From Ceratodon purpureus (Eukaryota; Streptophyta; Bryopsida; Pseudoditrichales; Ditrichaceae), in assembly GCA_014871385.1 (NCBI GenBank), contig CM026427.1, positions 5,278,988 through 5,342,987 on the forward strand: a DNA stretch of 64,000 nucleotides, in the 5' to 3' direction. Under the pieces are notes generated by a model. That model was given only the letters and a program-made list of their open reading frames with translations, ran no database searches and was not told the DNA's origin. The position numbers were made by a program, and so were the translations under genes. Numbering within the stretch: the stretch's first letter is position 1; each line of letters starts with the position of its first letter. Below, piece by piece: positions 10,801 through 22,055 of the stretch.

Positions 10801-13800
10801 CGTGGACATCACGTTGTCACCACATAGACGTCTCAAAAATCACGGTGATGTCCTCAATGACGTCTACAGTAACGCAGTTCTAACTCAAAAATCACCGGAA
10901 ACTATGCTTACGTGGCAAACCACGTCACTTCTTCGCGGCTGACACGTCAGAATTTTGCGCCGCCACGTGAGAAAATGGCGGGTCCACGTGGTCCGCTACG
11001 TCACCATGGCAGCGATGACATCCTCCTTCCATGTGGCACTGCCCGGAAAAAACTTTGCTGATGTGTCGTCGACGTGGCGTCCACGTTGCATACTTCACTG
11101 CCCCTCAAAATCACCCGGAGATGCGCGTGCTACGGAGATGTCTGCATGTTTTTTCAGATGTCTGCATTTGTTTTTGCTGCGTCTTAGATGTTCTCATGTC
11201 TGCACAACATCCTTTACAACGTCCACTTATTTTTTTAGACATGATTCGGGATGTCACCTAAAACGCGGGATTCTTATAGTGTGATTGAACTTGAGCAGGT
11301 TCAGCTGTAATTTTGGACCTGAAGACAATTCACATATCTACATTAAGGACCTGAAGGGTCTTCTTCAAGCAGAACAGCAAAGGAGGAAGAGAAGGGTCAC
11401 TACTACAGTAGAGAAGAAGCGCAAAGGGAAGAAGGTTATCCCGGATTTCAATGTAATGTGTACTGATAGAAGTACAGGGCAGAAGAAGCCACGCATAGGT
11501 CAAAAGGCTGCTGGCATGTCCAGGAAGCGAGGATGCCAACGGCATTTCCTGGCAAAGCAGAACTACATGGACACTACGTTGTGCCAGTTAGTGTACAAGG
11601 TTACTGAGCACGTAAATGTGCATGGTGAATTGTGCCACGGTGTGACGGTGGCTGGATTCAAGCACTCCATGGGGACTTCATTGTCGGAGAATATGAAGAA
11701 CAAGCTTGGCAGTATGTTAGACATGGGATTGACTTCTACACAGGTTATGATCCAACACAAGGCATGGGTGATGGAGATGGCACTGACAAATGCCCCAGTG
11801 AGCAGAGATATGTTTGTCCAGGCGCACGACGTCCGGAACATAGCAAACAAGCGTGCACAAGAGACTTGGATGAAGCACAAGAAGGAAACCGTTAGTATCA
11901 GGCTTTGGAAGGACGAGAACATCAAGGAGGTATTCTTCTACCAAGAACACGGTCTATTGGATGTAAACAAGAAGGAACAGGAGGATTCCCCATTCACACT
12001 CGGATTTCAGACAGTTTGCCAGAGGACTATGCTTGTGAAATTTGGCCATCAAAGTGCTATTTCCATTGATGCCACGTTTGGTACAAGTCACTCCCGGGTA
12101 AGCATTGTTTGACATTACTTGAGTACTGAAAAATGTTAGTTGATATGCATGTAGTGCAAGTAGGCTCAGTGAGTACTCAATGTGACTTAGACCTAAACCG
12201 TGGTCTGATAACAAGCTTTGTGAGCGTTTTGACTTGATGCAGTATCCATTGTATACCGTTATGGTGTTTGACGAGTGGCGGAATGGAATACCAGTTGCTT
12301 ATTTCATTATTTCGAGTTCCACCGAAAACGCATTGAAACCAGTGCTACAGGCGCTGAAGGAAACAGCTTTAGCTGTCAAACCTGATTGGGAGCCCTCGTC
12401 AGTGATTGTGGACAATGCTCAAGCCGAGTTGAACGTCCTAGAGTAAGTGGAATTAAATTTCTTTTCAATTCAATTAGCATAAGAGGATTTGTACTTATTC
12501 AAGCATCAATTGTACTTTATGACTCTTACAGCCATGTTGCACTACAGGGAGTTATGGCCGAGGTCCAAGATCCTACTCTGTTTCTGGCATGTTAAGAAGG
12601 CATGGGCAGAAAATGCGAAGAGCAAGATAAGTCGAATAGAGGATAGGGCGACTATGTTGAAGGATGTTGGTGACGTATTATATGGCAAGGGGTATGTTGT
12701 CGGAACAGATCCTGTGGCATGGGCTAACAAAGAGCTCGACAAGATAAAGGAGAAACGCCCTTGGGGTGCCAAGTTCATGAAGTACATCGACAAGCACTGG
12801 AGAAAGAAGATTGGGATGTGGTGTGCAGGAAACCGGAATGTCCCTCACGCTGGACAGAACACAAATGCCGGAAATGAGTCTTTTCATGCTAATCTGAAGA
12901 GAATTCTCTTGTTGGAGAAGCAAAGATTTGCTGGGCGCCGGTTGGATTGGTTAGCAGATGATCTGAAGAATAAGGTCACGGGACACTACTGGTATGCGAG
13001 AGCCTTGAAAGAGTTCGGATTCATTCGCAATTTCTCACAGGAGTTTCTCATTGCCAATGCAATCCTCCTTGCATATGGGATCCCCGACTCGTATGTTTAC
13101 TTGAATCCGGAGGGGGAGGATATTGCGCTGGTAGTTTCCGTTGCTAATTATCCCAAAGTTTGGACAGTATACGGAACCGACACTGAGTGGGCACAATGTG
13201 ACTGTTTTATTGGTCAACAGAACACTATGTGCAAGCATGTTATGAAGGTTTTTCTTATGAAGCATCCTCATATTGATGAAGGACTGATTCTTAGGGAAGC
13301 CGGGACAAGGTGTGGGATAGAGAGGACGATTCCGATGGTGGACGCATTTGGATCGAAAAGGGACGACTTTGAGGGTGCCGAGGAGGACTTCTCTCGCCTC
13401 CCTAAGGATGAAAAGTACAAGGATGCATGTGTGCCAGATCGAGGCTGCACAGGGAAGCCTGAGAACAACGCAGGACTTGGAACGGAGTCCAATCCGATTG
13501 TTCTACGGGATGTATCTCATCCACAGGAGTACAACTCTAAAGATATTATGGAGAAATGCTTTGGTACTGAAGAAAATCCCATTGACCTTAACCCCGTTCC
13601 CCTGCCACAGAATCAAAGAACTAAAGAAGACAGCCCCGTGGAGTTGATAAAGGATCTCCTTGGCACAGCAGGTAAGCACACTGAGATTGGCCACCACCTG
13701 GTTGCTGATTTGAAGAAGATACGTGGGAAGTACAGGAAGATGATAGCACGTGGAATTGCATGCAACGAGCTGAAGGACACTACCCCAAAATTTCCCTTGC

Positions 13801-13877
13801 GGGAAGGTGATTGGTCATTGAAAAGGAAACTAGGTAGACTAGAAGTACCTAGGGCCGGTAAGCGTTGCAAAAGTTAG
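7896..13877 (+). CDS. MULE transposase copy B, intact D-D-E and SWIM
   Basis: Four exons, 7896-9214, 11299-12097, 12243-12442 and 12548-13877, join in frame to 1,215 residues. Residues 1-440 are Ser-rich and look disordered. Around 440-555 a Cys/His region (GCQRHF, C535, H544, H548, CHG) may be a WRKY-GCM1/FAR1-like finger. The core carries Asp 697 (SIDATFGTS), Asp 763 (VIVDNAQ), CFWH at 784-787 and Glu 883 (NESFH), the MULE D-D-E set. A SWIM finger follows, with C990, C992, C1001 and H1003. The last 200 residues are charged and unassigned. All exon joins preserve frame and two are conserved with copy A, so the gene looks capable of activity. A CACTA element occupies most of its first intron. 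It should cut and join the element's ends in the nucleus. Confidence 0.9.
9401..11281. mobile_element. Non-autonomous CACTA (EnSpm) element 1, in transposase intron
   Basis: Length 1,881 bp. It has perfect 29-bp inverted ends starting CACTATAAGAATCCCGCG and a 3-bp target duplication TGA (9398-9400 and 11282-11284). No transposase frame is visible. It lies within intron 1 of transposase copy B (9215-11298), with its right end 17 bp before the splice acceptor. It shares long internal similarity with the element at 53267-55153, in the opposite orientation. It lacks the GTAGTGCA motif of the surrounding MULE, consistent with a later arrival. Confidence 0.95.
10566..10690 (+). repeat. Subterminal short tandem repeats of CACTA element 1
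   Basis: About six imperfect copies of a roughly 20-bp unit around the word CATGTCTGCAAAAACAC. CACTA elements usually carry such arrays as transposase binding sites. An equivalent array, reversed, is at about 53870-54000 in element 2. Confidence 0.75.
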
Positions 13878-14484
13878 AAGGTAGACCTCAATGACTATAA
13901 GCTAGACTCATGTAGTGCAATACAATGTAGTGCGAATGATATATTATACTATATAAAACTACATGGACTTCACTATGACCGAGACATTCAGTCGAGTGAA
14001 GCACTATTCTGGTCTTCCATGCTCAGACGGTCACATGTTTAATTTCAATAAATTAGTTATGTAATCCATGTTCTCAAAATAAGATTGTGACGGTAATGTA
14101 TTACGTGTAGTGCATATATAAGTGTATTTGGCGAAGAAACCATGACATGTAGTGGTGCTTTTTAATTAGGCGATGGGTAACGCTGGCGCACGATCACGAT
14201 GAATTTGAATTCTGTCGCAGTCCACATAGGAACTACATATTTAAGCTATATATATATATATTTATCCGTACTTAGTCATCTATTGGAAAGACGCTTTCTG
14301 TAATATGTCCTTTTCTAGCGGCTCTATGGTTGGACTTTTGACGTACAAGACCTACTTCCTTGACTACGAGATGTTCTCTGCTTGAATCCATTGATGCTCC
14401 CCTGTTGACCTCGGCAGTAATCCGGCACGACATTCCGTCTACAGCACCTGAGACCATCGCCTTCCTAACTGCGTTCTTTAACTT
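13878..14484. other. Spacer between convergent transposase B and Ulp1-like gene A
   Basis: The two genes point at each other. The spacer holds GTAGTGCA at 13912 and 14107, near matches at 13927 and 14149, and an AT dinucleotide run near 14250. Bases 14272-14484, read on the minus strand, continue the Ulp1-like frame past the TAG at 14485 with residual similarity to the C-terminus of gene B. Confidence 0.6.
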
Positions 14485-17400
14485 CTATTTCATGTCCAAC
14501 ACATCCCGAATGTCAAATACATCGGACATCTGCATCAACATAATGCCATGATGTAAGTATAAGTACACGGTGTGCCACATAAGATACCTTTATGTCACAC
14601 AGAGATACCCAAGAATGGGGTAGCCACATACTCTAACAGTGCTACGATTGAATATAAAATCCAAAGGAGATTGATGCCCAAACCTCTGCTGTCCAGTCGA
14701 TGTCGTTTTCCTTTCCCAGAAACGCCATGTATGTGATAACAAAGCACATGACGTAGTATCCACACGACCATCCATCGCTTTGTTTGGGGCAACGAACGTG
14801 AGTCCAGGCTTTTGCGTCGGTACAAGTATTCCATCTGGGCGATCCTTCCGACTCACCTATTGCCATACACCACAACTTGCCTAAACAGTCATGTAGTTTA
14901 CGACCTCCATGGAAGGTGTTGGAATCTGTGGCACCTGAGTCGAACTTGAAGAATCCAGAGGTCGACAATATTGCTAACCTCCAGTGGGTACTGTCGACAA
15001 TGGGAACTATGACTGTCGTACCCTTCATCCGTCTAAATCCTGATTTCTTACTATAAAACCTTTGTAGTGCGTCAATTGAGTCATCTTCTTTGATGAGCGT
15101 ACAAAGGCTAGTTGCTATTAGAGAATTGCACAATAAAACCTCGTTAGGAAGGTATGACTGAAACCAAATACAAAAGAAATCCATGAGAGGCGTAGTGAGC
15201 AGTCCCTCTTGGGAATCTAGGGCTTTCATGTCCGGAATAGGGCGTAAAATCGTACTGCCCGAATCAAAAAGGAACTCCAGATGTCCCCTTGTGGTGTCGC
15301 CATGCGCCAGTCTTATACGTTCCATCATAAGATGGTAGGCACTGCAATACAGAACGAACAGCGTATCTAAGTGTACCAACAACATGTAGTGTAAAATAAT
15401 AATATGTAGTGCAAAGTAATAAATGGATTTTAAAGAAAAAGTGCACAACTACGGGGCTCTACAGCCAGAGGAATATTACTTGGATCTTTAAGTGAACATG
15501 TATAGAGCAGTGACATATGCTACCTACTATTTACAGTAGGTGAATCCATGGGGGACATGAACAGTGCTACTGCTGTGCTCCCAGGTGGGGTCTCCTCATG
15601 GGAAGTTATTGATGTCTGCTCCTCACAGGCCTCATCGGATGAAACCAATTTCAATGAACGAATAGGGGAGAGCATTGAACGCACACGACACGGACCTAAC
15701 CTAAAATCAACATGTGTTGGAGTCTTCCTAAACCAACTTGATCCCGCCCGCATGATTGGCGGTGATGGATTCCTTATGTGTAAGGAAAGAAGTTCTCTCT
15801 CCCTCAAGGCCCGGTCCTCATCTAGATGCGTCGTATTAGGTATGGTGGAAAGTGTACTTGCGGCTACCGTTGTAACCATTTCTAAGGACGTAGAATGTTG
15901 TTGAACTACAGTCTTTCCACTTGGGTCCACAACTTCCAGCGGCATGACATTGGCTGTAAGGATGGTTTGAGCGGTAATTGTTTCGTTATGTCCAGGGTAA
16001 CCCAGCTCTCTGAAAGTCCGTTGGAGCTCCTTCTCACGAAGCTCCATAAACTTTCGTACAACACCATTTACGGACTCTCTCAAATCCTCAGGGACTGGTC
16101 CTTGATTGTCCAACCCCAACATTGACCACCCGATGTCCACATCCTCGCGTATACATAACGACCTTGACATCACCTGTATTGCAAGAGCAATCAAATTTAG
16201 TGGCTATTTACATATACGATGGAGAATTACAGCGTTAATGATTGCTATGCAAATGTTGAAATAATGACCTTACTGAGTGTTTTTACCTCGTCGCAATGAA
16301 GGCGCAAAGTTGTAGGATCAGGTGGTCCACGAACCCACCACATGGCCGCAAGCTCGGCAGAATTTCTTCCCGTTCTGTGTAGGTCCACTATTGCTCGGCG
16401 TGCAACACGGTTGAGAAACTGCTCTATCACATGCAGTACGTCGTCCTGGTTCCATCCTTCGAAGCCCATTAGTCCCAGCATGTCACCCCAGCATCGACGA
16501 GGTGGAGCGCAAATTCCTCCAAAAATGCATGGGAAATATGCCCAGCCAATGTCAACAACATCTTGGGCACATGCGGAAAGGCATTTTGATTCTACCTCGT
16601 CCTTTGCTATAGCAAGTATGTTTTTTCTTGTCATGCCTGTAACTGGATGTGAAATCGGCGAGCGTCGTCCAAGTGAGATGCGACCATATAACTTGAGGGC
16701 ACGAACAATATGGGGACACTCCAGTTCCAGCGTCATTGGCTCGAGCTTCACATCCGACTGTAGTGCACTGAGTATACAGTCTAACTCTTCCTGTGTATGA
16801 GACCAAGGACGTGGAGGCATTATTAGAGATCCTTCCTTGCATAAAATTCGGAACATGGGGGACCATCCCCAATCCCTGTCTTCCAAACGCATTTCTTGCT
16901 CGCAGTCGTATAATCGGAGTTGGCCTAGAATATGAGACTTCCGCAAATCCTGTAGTGCAATATCTGCATTGAGTCGTTTGGAGACGAACAAAGCCTTGTC
17001 CTTCAGGTACTTCAGATAGTGCTCCAGCTTGGTAAGTTCGTTGGTTCTCCCGTCGTGATTTACCAATTCAATATAGGGAATCCATGGCTTCACAGACATC
17101 ATGACGAAATTCACTTGTTCTTTATGTAGTGCGTCACGATCCCCCAAAACCTGCAATACAGAGAGCGTCGCAAATCAGGCATTTCCGCCTGCACTACACG
17201 AGTATGTTATGAATAAAGCTAAACAAAACCACAGCAAGTGGGGTCCTACACGCGCGTACCTGTGATTCTTTCCATTGTACCCACGGTCCTATAGAAGCAT
17301 GTATGCGTTCTCCAAGTTCATCTCGTGATTCTAAAATTCGAAGCTCCGCCATGCATTCTTCATGGTTGTGTAGGAGTCTGCGATCGATGATAGTGCTAGC

Positions 17401-19474
17401 CGGTGAATCCTGGATCAGGTGATACAGTCCGGGACTACTCTGTACCTGAGGAGGACGGCCAATATTAGGGTACGTGTTCTCCACTGTTAGTGAGGCTGCA
17501 TACCGCTGGGCCTTTTCCAGTACTTCTTCTCGCGTACAGTCAACAGAAAACGTATAAGACGATATGGGCGCATCTTCATGCACTACATTAAAGTGGACGG
17601 CTCCCATCTGCGACCCAATACGTGGGGAGGTATGAAACCGGGATGTATCCTCATGATCTGCTGAAGGCAGATTAGTTGTGTTGGGATTGTCTTGCATCCG
17701 TGAGAGCACCTCCTCCTCAGCTACTACGTCCTTCTTCCTCTTACGTGTGCCTGCTAGCGAATTACTCTTCTTCTTCACAGGACCTTTTGGATGTCCTCTG
17801 GAATGAGCAGGAGCAACTAGCGACCCTTTGCGATCTCGTTTGGAATACTTCACCCGGAAAACCGTATCCACTGTATCAGAATATTCTCCGAGGGTCTGCA
17901 CTACAGTATGGCTATCCTTCGTGAACCTGTCATGCATTACCGTGGTCCTCTCCCTCTCAACCATCTCCTTTTGTGCGCATTCTTTCTTCTGGTAAAGCTT
18001 TGTCACATGTGGCTGTTGCGTAGTGCAAAGTCCCTCTTTCGGTACCTTCTCGTTGGGCAAGACTACATCCTTACTTGTCCCTCGACTGGTTTCCTTAAGA
18101 GACTCCCTAGTCTTTTTGGACTTTGGCTGCACTACACGAGGTACCTGTACCCTTGGGCTCCAGGGGCGGTGTCCCTCTTCCTCTGGGAACTTCAATCCTC
18201 TTTCCTGTAGGATACCTTTGAGCACGTGCTGTTCACTCTGAGTAAATGTTGGATACATTTTCAACACTCCAGACCCAACTTCTCTCCACTTATCACACTG
18301 GTCCTTATAACGATGATACGAAAGTGCGTTCTTGTCGCTAAAGTCTTCATGACAGTAGTTGCACCAATAGAAATAGCGCTTCTCCTGCCCAGGGTTCTCG
18401 TAGTAGTGATAACGGCAGGTGTAGTGCGCCTCAACTACGAGATCCTTGTATTCCGGCTCAGTATATAGACATGCGCACGGCACTCTACCTTGCTTTAACT
18501 CTGCTCTATAGACCCTCTCACCTCCAACCTCATACCCCTGCAACGTAAAGCAAAGGCCTTCAGAGACCGTAACAACAACTTCTGGTACAATCACAAGTGC
18601 AGAATACAACGAAGTGCCTCATGATATTCTACTGACTATGACGTACCTCTTGCAAACCTTGCACTCCATTTAGCTATAGCGTCTTCCACGTTGCAACTCC
18701 AAGCCCGTCTATAATCCGCTTATCCTCGTTCACAATCAACTTATCATCCTCAGGGAATTGAATTCTAGGACCTGTCACACCCACACCTAGAAAAGATATG
18801 GAGCCTGTACTCATGGCTGGGGGCAAATGTGGTCTACTGTCAGCTGTAGCTCCGCTACAGCTCACACCCTGTTTGGGACGTCCCGGCACATGTTTTTTGA
18901 AGACAAGGTCTGTATCTGTAGATGCATCGTCGTCTTCTTCTACACTGTTTCGCAGCCCCAACAACGGTTCAATAGCTTCGTCAATACTAGTTTCTCCTAC
19001 AACGACCTGTTGAGACCTTGCCTTCGTAACTCTGCGGCTGTTATCTATAAAACCCGAAAAAAAGAAAACAACAAACAAAAAACCCCGGAATCAGTAGAGT
19101 GTTGTTCTATAGAAAAACGAAATTGAAAAAACCTGATAGAGTATGAGGACATCACTACGACTCATAGAATTCTATCACGTGTTTCTGCAACTGTATTCCG
19201 GTCTCCACCTCACTATCTGTATGAGAATCCTCAGCATTCACCCCTGACCCTAATCCAATAGCAGAAGGACTTCATATGCAAGTTATGGCTACAAATCTCA
19301 ATACCCAACACTTATATCTACACTTATACTGTGTTTCTTCCCAAAACGGACACTGAAAATGCCTCACCAGAACAACCCACTTGCAAAAAAACAAGCTACA
19401 CTCAAAACGAGATACAAATGCACACTCATCCCTAACCCCTGCTCTCTGAACTTGTAGGACTCACCTGATTCCAT
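14485..19474 (-). CDS. C2HC finger plus C48 (Ulp1-like) protease, MULE gene A, with in-frame TAG
   Basis: Exons, in minus-strand order: 19474-19465 (ten bases with the ATG), 19044-18647, 18537-17260, 17150-16287, 16173-15524, 15341-14684, 14529-14485. All phases agree, giving 1,301 codons. A C2HC finger is at about 195-217 (WCNYC, H211, C217). The middle is charged and partly helical. The last 220 residues are a C48 peptidase with His (STHW), Asp (FKFDSG), Gln (CPKQ) and Cys (WSCGYY) present. C48 enzymes cleave SUMO or related modifiers; the substrate here is unknown. Codon 127 (18674-18676) is TAG where gene B has Val, so the gene is broken, read through or spliced differently. The last intron donor is GTTTGG against GTAAGT in gene B. 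The tiny first exon is the weakest call. Confidence 0.75.
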
Positions 19475-19824
19475 CTCGTTGTCTTACTCTCTACCAAGAA
19501 CTCTGCCACAACCATCGCCGTGCCTCTCACCCTTCCCAATCGATGAAACGCCAGAAATTACACCCATGATTGTAGGATCGCACCAAGATTCCGCAGGTTC
19601 CAACACCTCCCCCAACATGCCATCGTCCCTACAAAATGAAGTCGACCCACATCCTCCTTGCAAAAGTTTCGACTCATGTCTACAATGAGGAGACCACGTC
19701 CTTTATAGCTAAGAAGGCCTTGATACAGAACACGGGAGGAGCAGCACACGTGTGCCTGCGGACCATATGAAGTAGACTCTAGCCGAGACAGGCGGTGGCC
19801 GCGGCTCTAAAACTGAACGATCAC
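19475..19824. other. 5' flank of Ulp1-like gene A
   Basis: Mixed-composition sequence upstream of the proposed ATG, presumably its promoter and leader. No motif or coding frame stands out. Confidence 0.4.
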
Positions 19825-21900
19825 CCTAAGCATTACCATGCTAGAAATTATTTATCCAGCATGGTGTAACTTCGAAGTGGATGGCTCTTTAAAAAATTAG
19901 AGAACTCAAAAATTAAATATTGTATAAACGTATTAAGATACTTACTAATTGAAAGATTATTTAAGTAATTCATGTTTTTAACCATGTTATAATTTATTTT
20001 TCTTAATACAAATAAGACCTGTTGTAAGCAATACATTTCCTAATCCTTCTACCCATTTCTTCGCGTCATTTAAAGTTTCCCCCTTACCTAGGAGAAATAA
20101 CGCACTATCCTAATACTTTATTTTTAGTTATTGTAAATTTATAAGGCATATGCTAATCCTTCATTGAATCTTGCCTTATTCGACCACGTAATTTTAATTA
20201 TGTTTCCTTGTCTTCTCCTATATTAATTTGCATCTCTTCTATTTTTTTCTTAATTTAGTTTCTTACTCTAATTCAATGCTTCACATTGTTCTTATTTTTT
20301 TTACTTTCATTCCTTCTTTACTTCTTATGAAGATCACACATTGCATTTTTTTTATTTTAAATATATTCACTTTGTTTATTCAGCCTTTTGTTTTTTGTGT
20401 CCTCCAAAAACCTTATCTTATATTTCATAATATTCCTTGATTTACATATATAATCTATTTAATTAATCAATTTTCTATATATGTCTTTGTATTTTCCATG
20501 ATATGCATCTCGGAAATTTATATTATTATTGCAATTATTTATATGTCTAAATCATATAATTTTATATTTTACCATTTGATGTTTTTTATGATTATCTCTA
20601 TTGCAAATGTTTTTTTTTTTTTTTTTTTTGTTTTTTCTTCAATTTTTTTGCGATTTTCACTTTGCACATTGACCTTTTTTCCTTTATCTCTTAATTTAAA
20701 TCGTTTAATTTCATATTTCAAACTTTTTTATTTTATTTTCCAAATCTCACTACATCTACATTTTTTATTTTTATTCATCCTTGTTTCGTTATTCCTTACG
20801 TTCCAATCTCAGCTTACTTACTTATTACTTTTTTCCATTCGGTGATATTCTCACCTTGTGCATCCATCCTTCAATCTTCTTAATTACGTTCCACTTATCT
20901 ATATACGGTGTATGTATTTGATGTTTTTATTATTTATTTAATATGTTATCATCCTCATATTTTGAATTTTTGGGTTTTTATTTACTTCTCGTAATTTATT
21001 ATTCTCTTTAATCCCTAAACCTTATTCGTTATGGCATTAAACATTTTATCTTTAAATAATATATATATTTTGTTTTAATCTTTAAATTGTGACCGACCAA
21101 TTATTTTTATTTTTATTTTTAAATATTGTGTTTATTTTTTCTATTATCTAATTCTCTTCTTTTAGTTTACCTTAGTTTCTTTCGATCAATTTTTATCATG
21201 CCTAGCTTTCTTCATTTGTTTTATTTGTTTTTGAGCATGTATGTTTCTCCAGTGTAATAAGTTTTCTTTATTCATGTATATTGTATTTTTTTATTGCATT
21301 AACATAGAGTCTTTGTATTTTAAATGTATTCACTAAAATTTCACATCTGAACATTATATTTGATTTTCTTTGTTTCAATTTTAATCTACTATCTACAAGC
21401 CTTTTATTTTTAAATAATAATTTTATTTGATTCATTTATTTTCCTTCTTCTATTATTATCGTTCATGATATTCATTGTTTTACACATTTTATTTTATTTT
21501 TAATTTTACTCCACAGTGGTTTAGAAACTATTTTCTTGTATTTCTTTCTTCTTCTTCTAATACGTTTGATATATTTCTCATTTCAATGTTTATTTTTTAA
21601 TTCCATTTTTTTTTAATAAAAAAATCTTTATATTGTAATTCTGTATATCTAAAATCATTCACTTATTACTTCCTCTTACTCGATATTCATCCATTCAAAA
21701 TCCACTGTCGTTTAATCCTTTTATAATTGACTTCCTTCTGCAATACACATCCTTCCCTTTTATATCCTCATGTATTTCCTTAACACCTTTTTCCCATTTC
21801 GTATAGTTTGTTTAATTATTTCACTTTTTTTTATTTCTGAAATTTGAATGTTCTCACTCAATATACTGGTTGCGGAAAAATAACTAAATAATTTAAAAGC
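19825..21900. other. T-rich block inside the MULE
   Basis: About 2 kb of very T/C-rich, G- and A-poor sequence on the + strand, with many runs of T including one of about 21 at 20610-20631. No gene is supported. The block lacks the GTAGTGCA motif found on both sides. A small inverted repeat (ACCATGCT/AGCATGGT, 19836-19866) marks its left side. It may be a separate insertion, but I could not find matching ends. Confidence 0.5.
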
Positions 21901-22055
21901 CACAATCAAAATGTACAGTTAAAAAGTTACACAAAAATTTACCCCTCGAAATTTACATCTGACCCTTGAAAATGGCGGCATTTCAAAATTTCTTGCATCT
22001 ATACACTACATAAATTATCACTCCTACGATGATTGTACACTTCATCAACAACCTC

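Noticed and set aside
15548..15904. Plus-strand frame of 118 codons, and similar frames to 18468
   Set aside because: Antisense to exons of the Ulp1-like gene, which has matching phases, splice sites and catalytic residues.
7060..19830. One complete MULE nested inside another of the same family
   Set aside because: The order of duplicated genes fits nesting, but no copy of the terminal repeats or a 9-bp duplication was found near either expected inner boundary.
19836..19866. Helitron 3' hairpin
   Set aside because: A small inverted repeat is present, but there is no CTRR end next to it and no matching TC start.
19825..21900. Organellar or CRISPR-like insertion in the T-rich block
   Set aside because: No organellar gene and no regularly spaced repeats were found; the runs are simple sequence.
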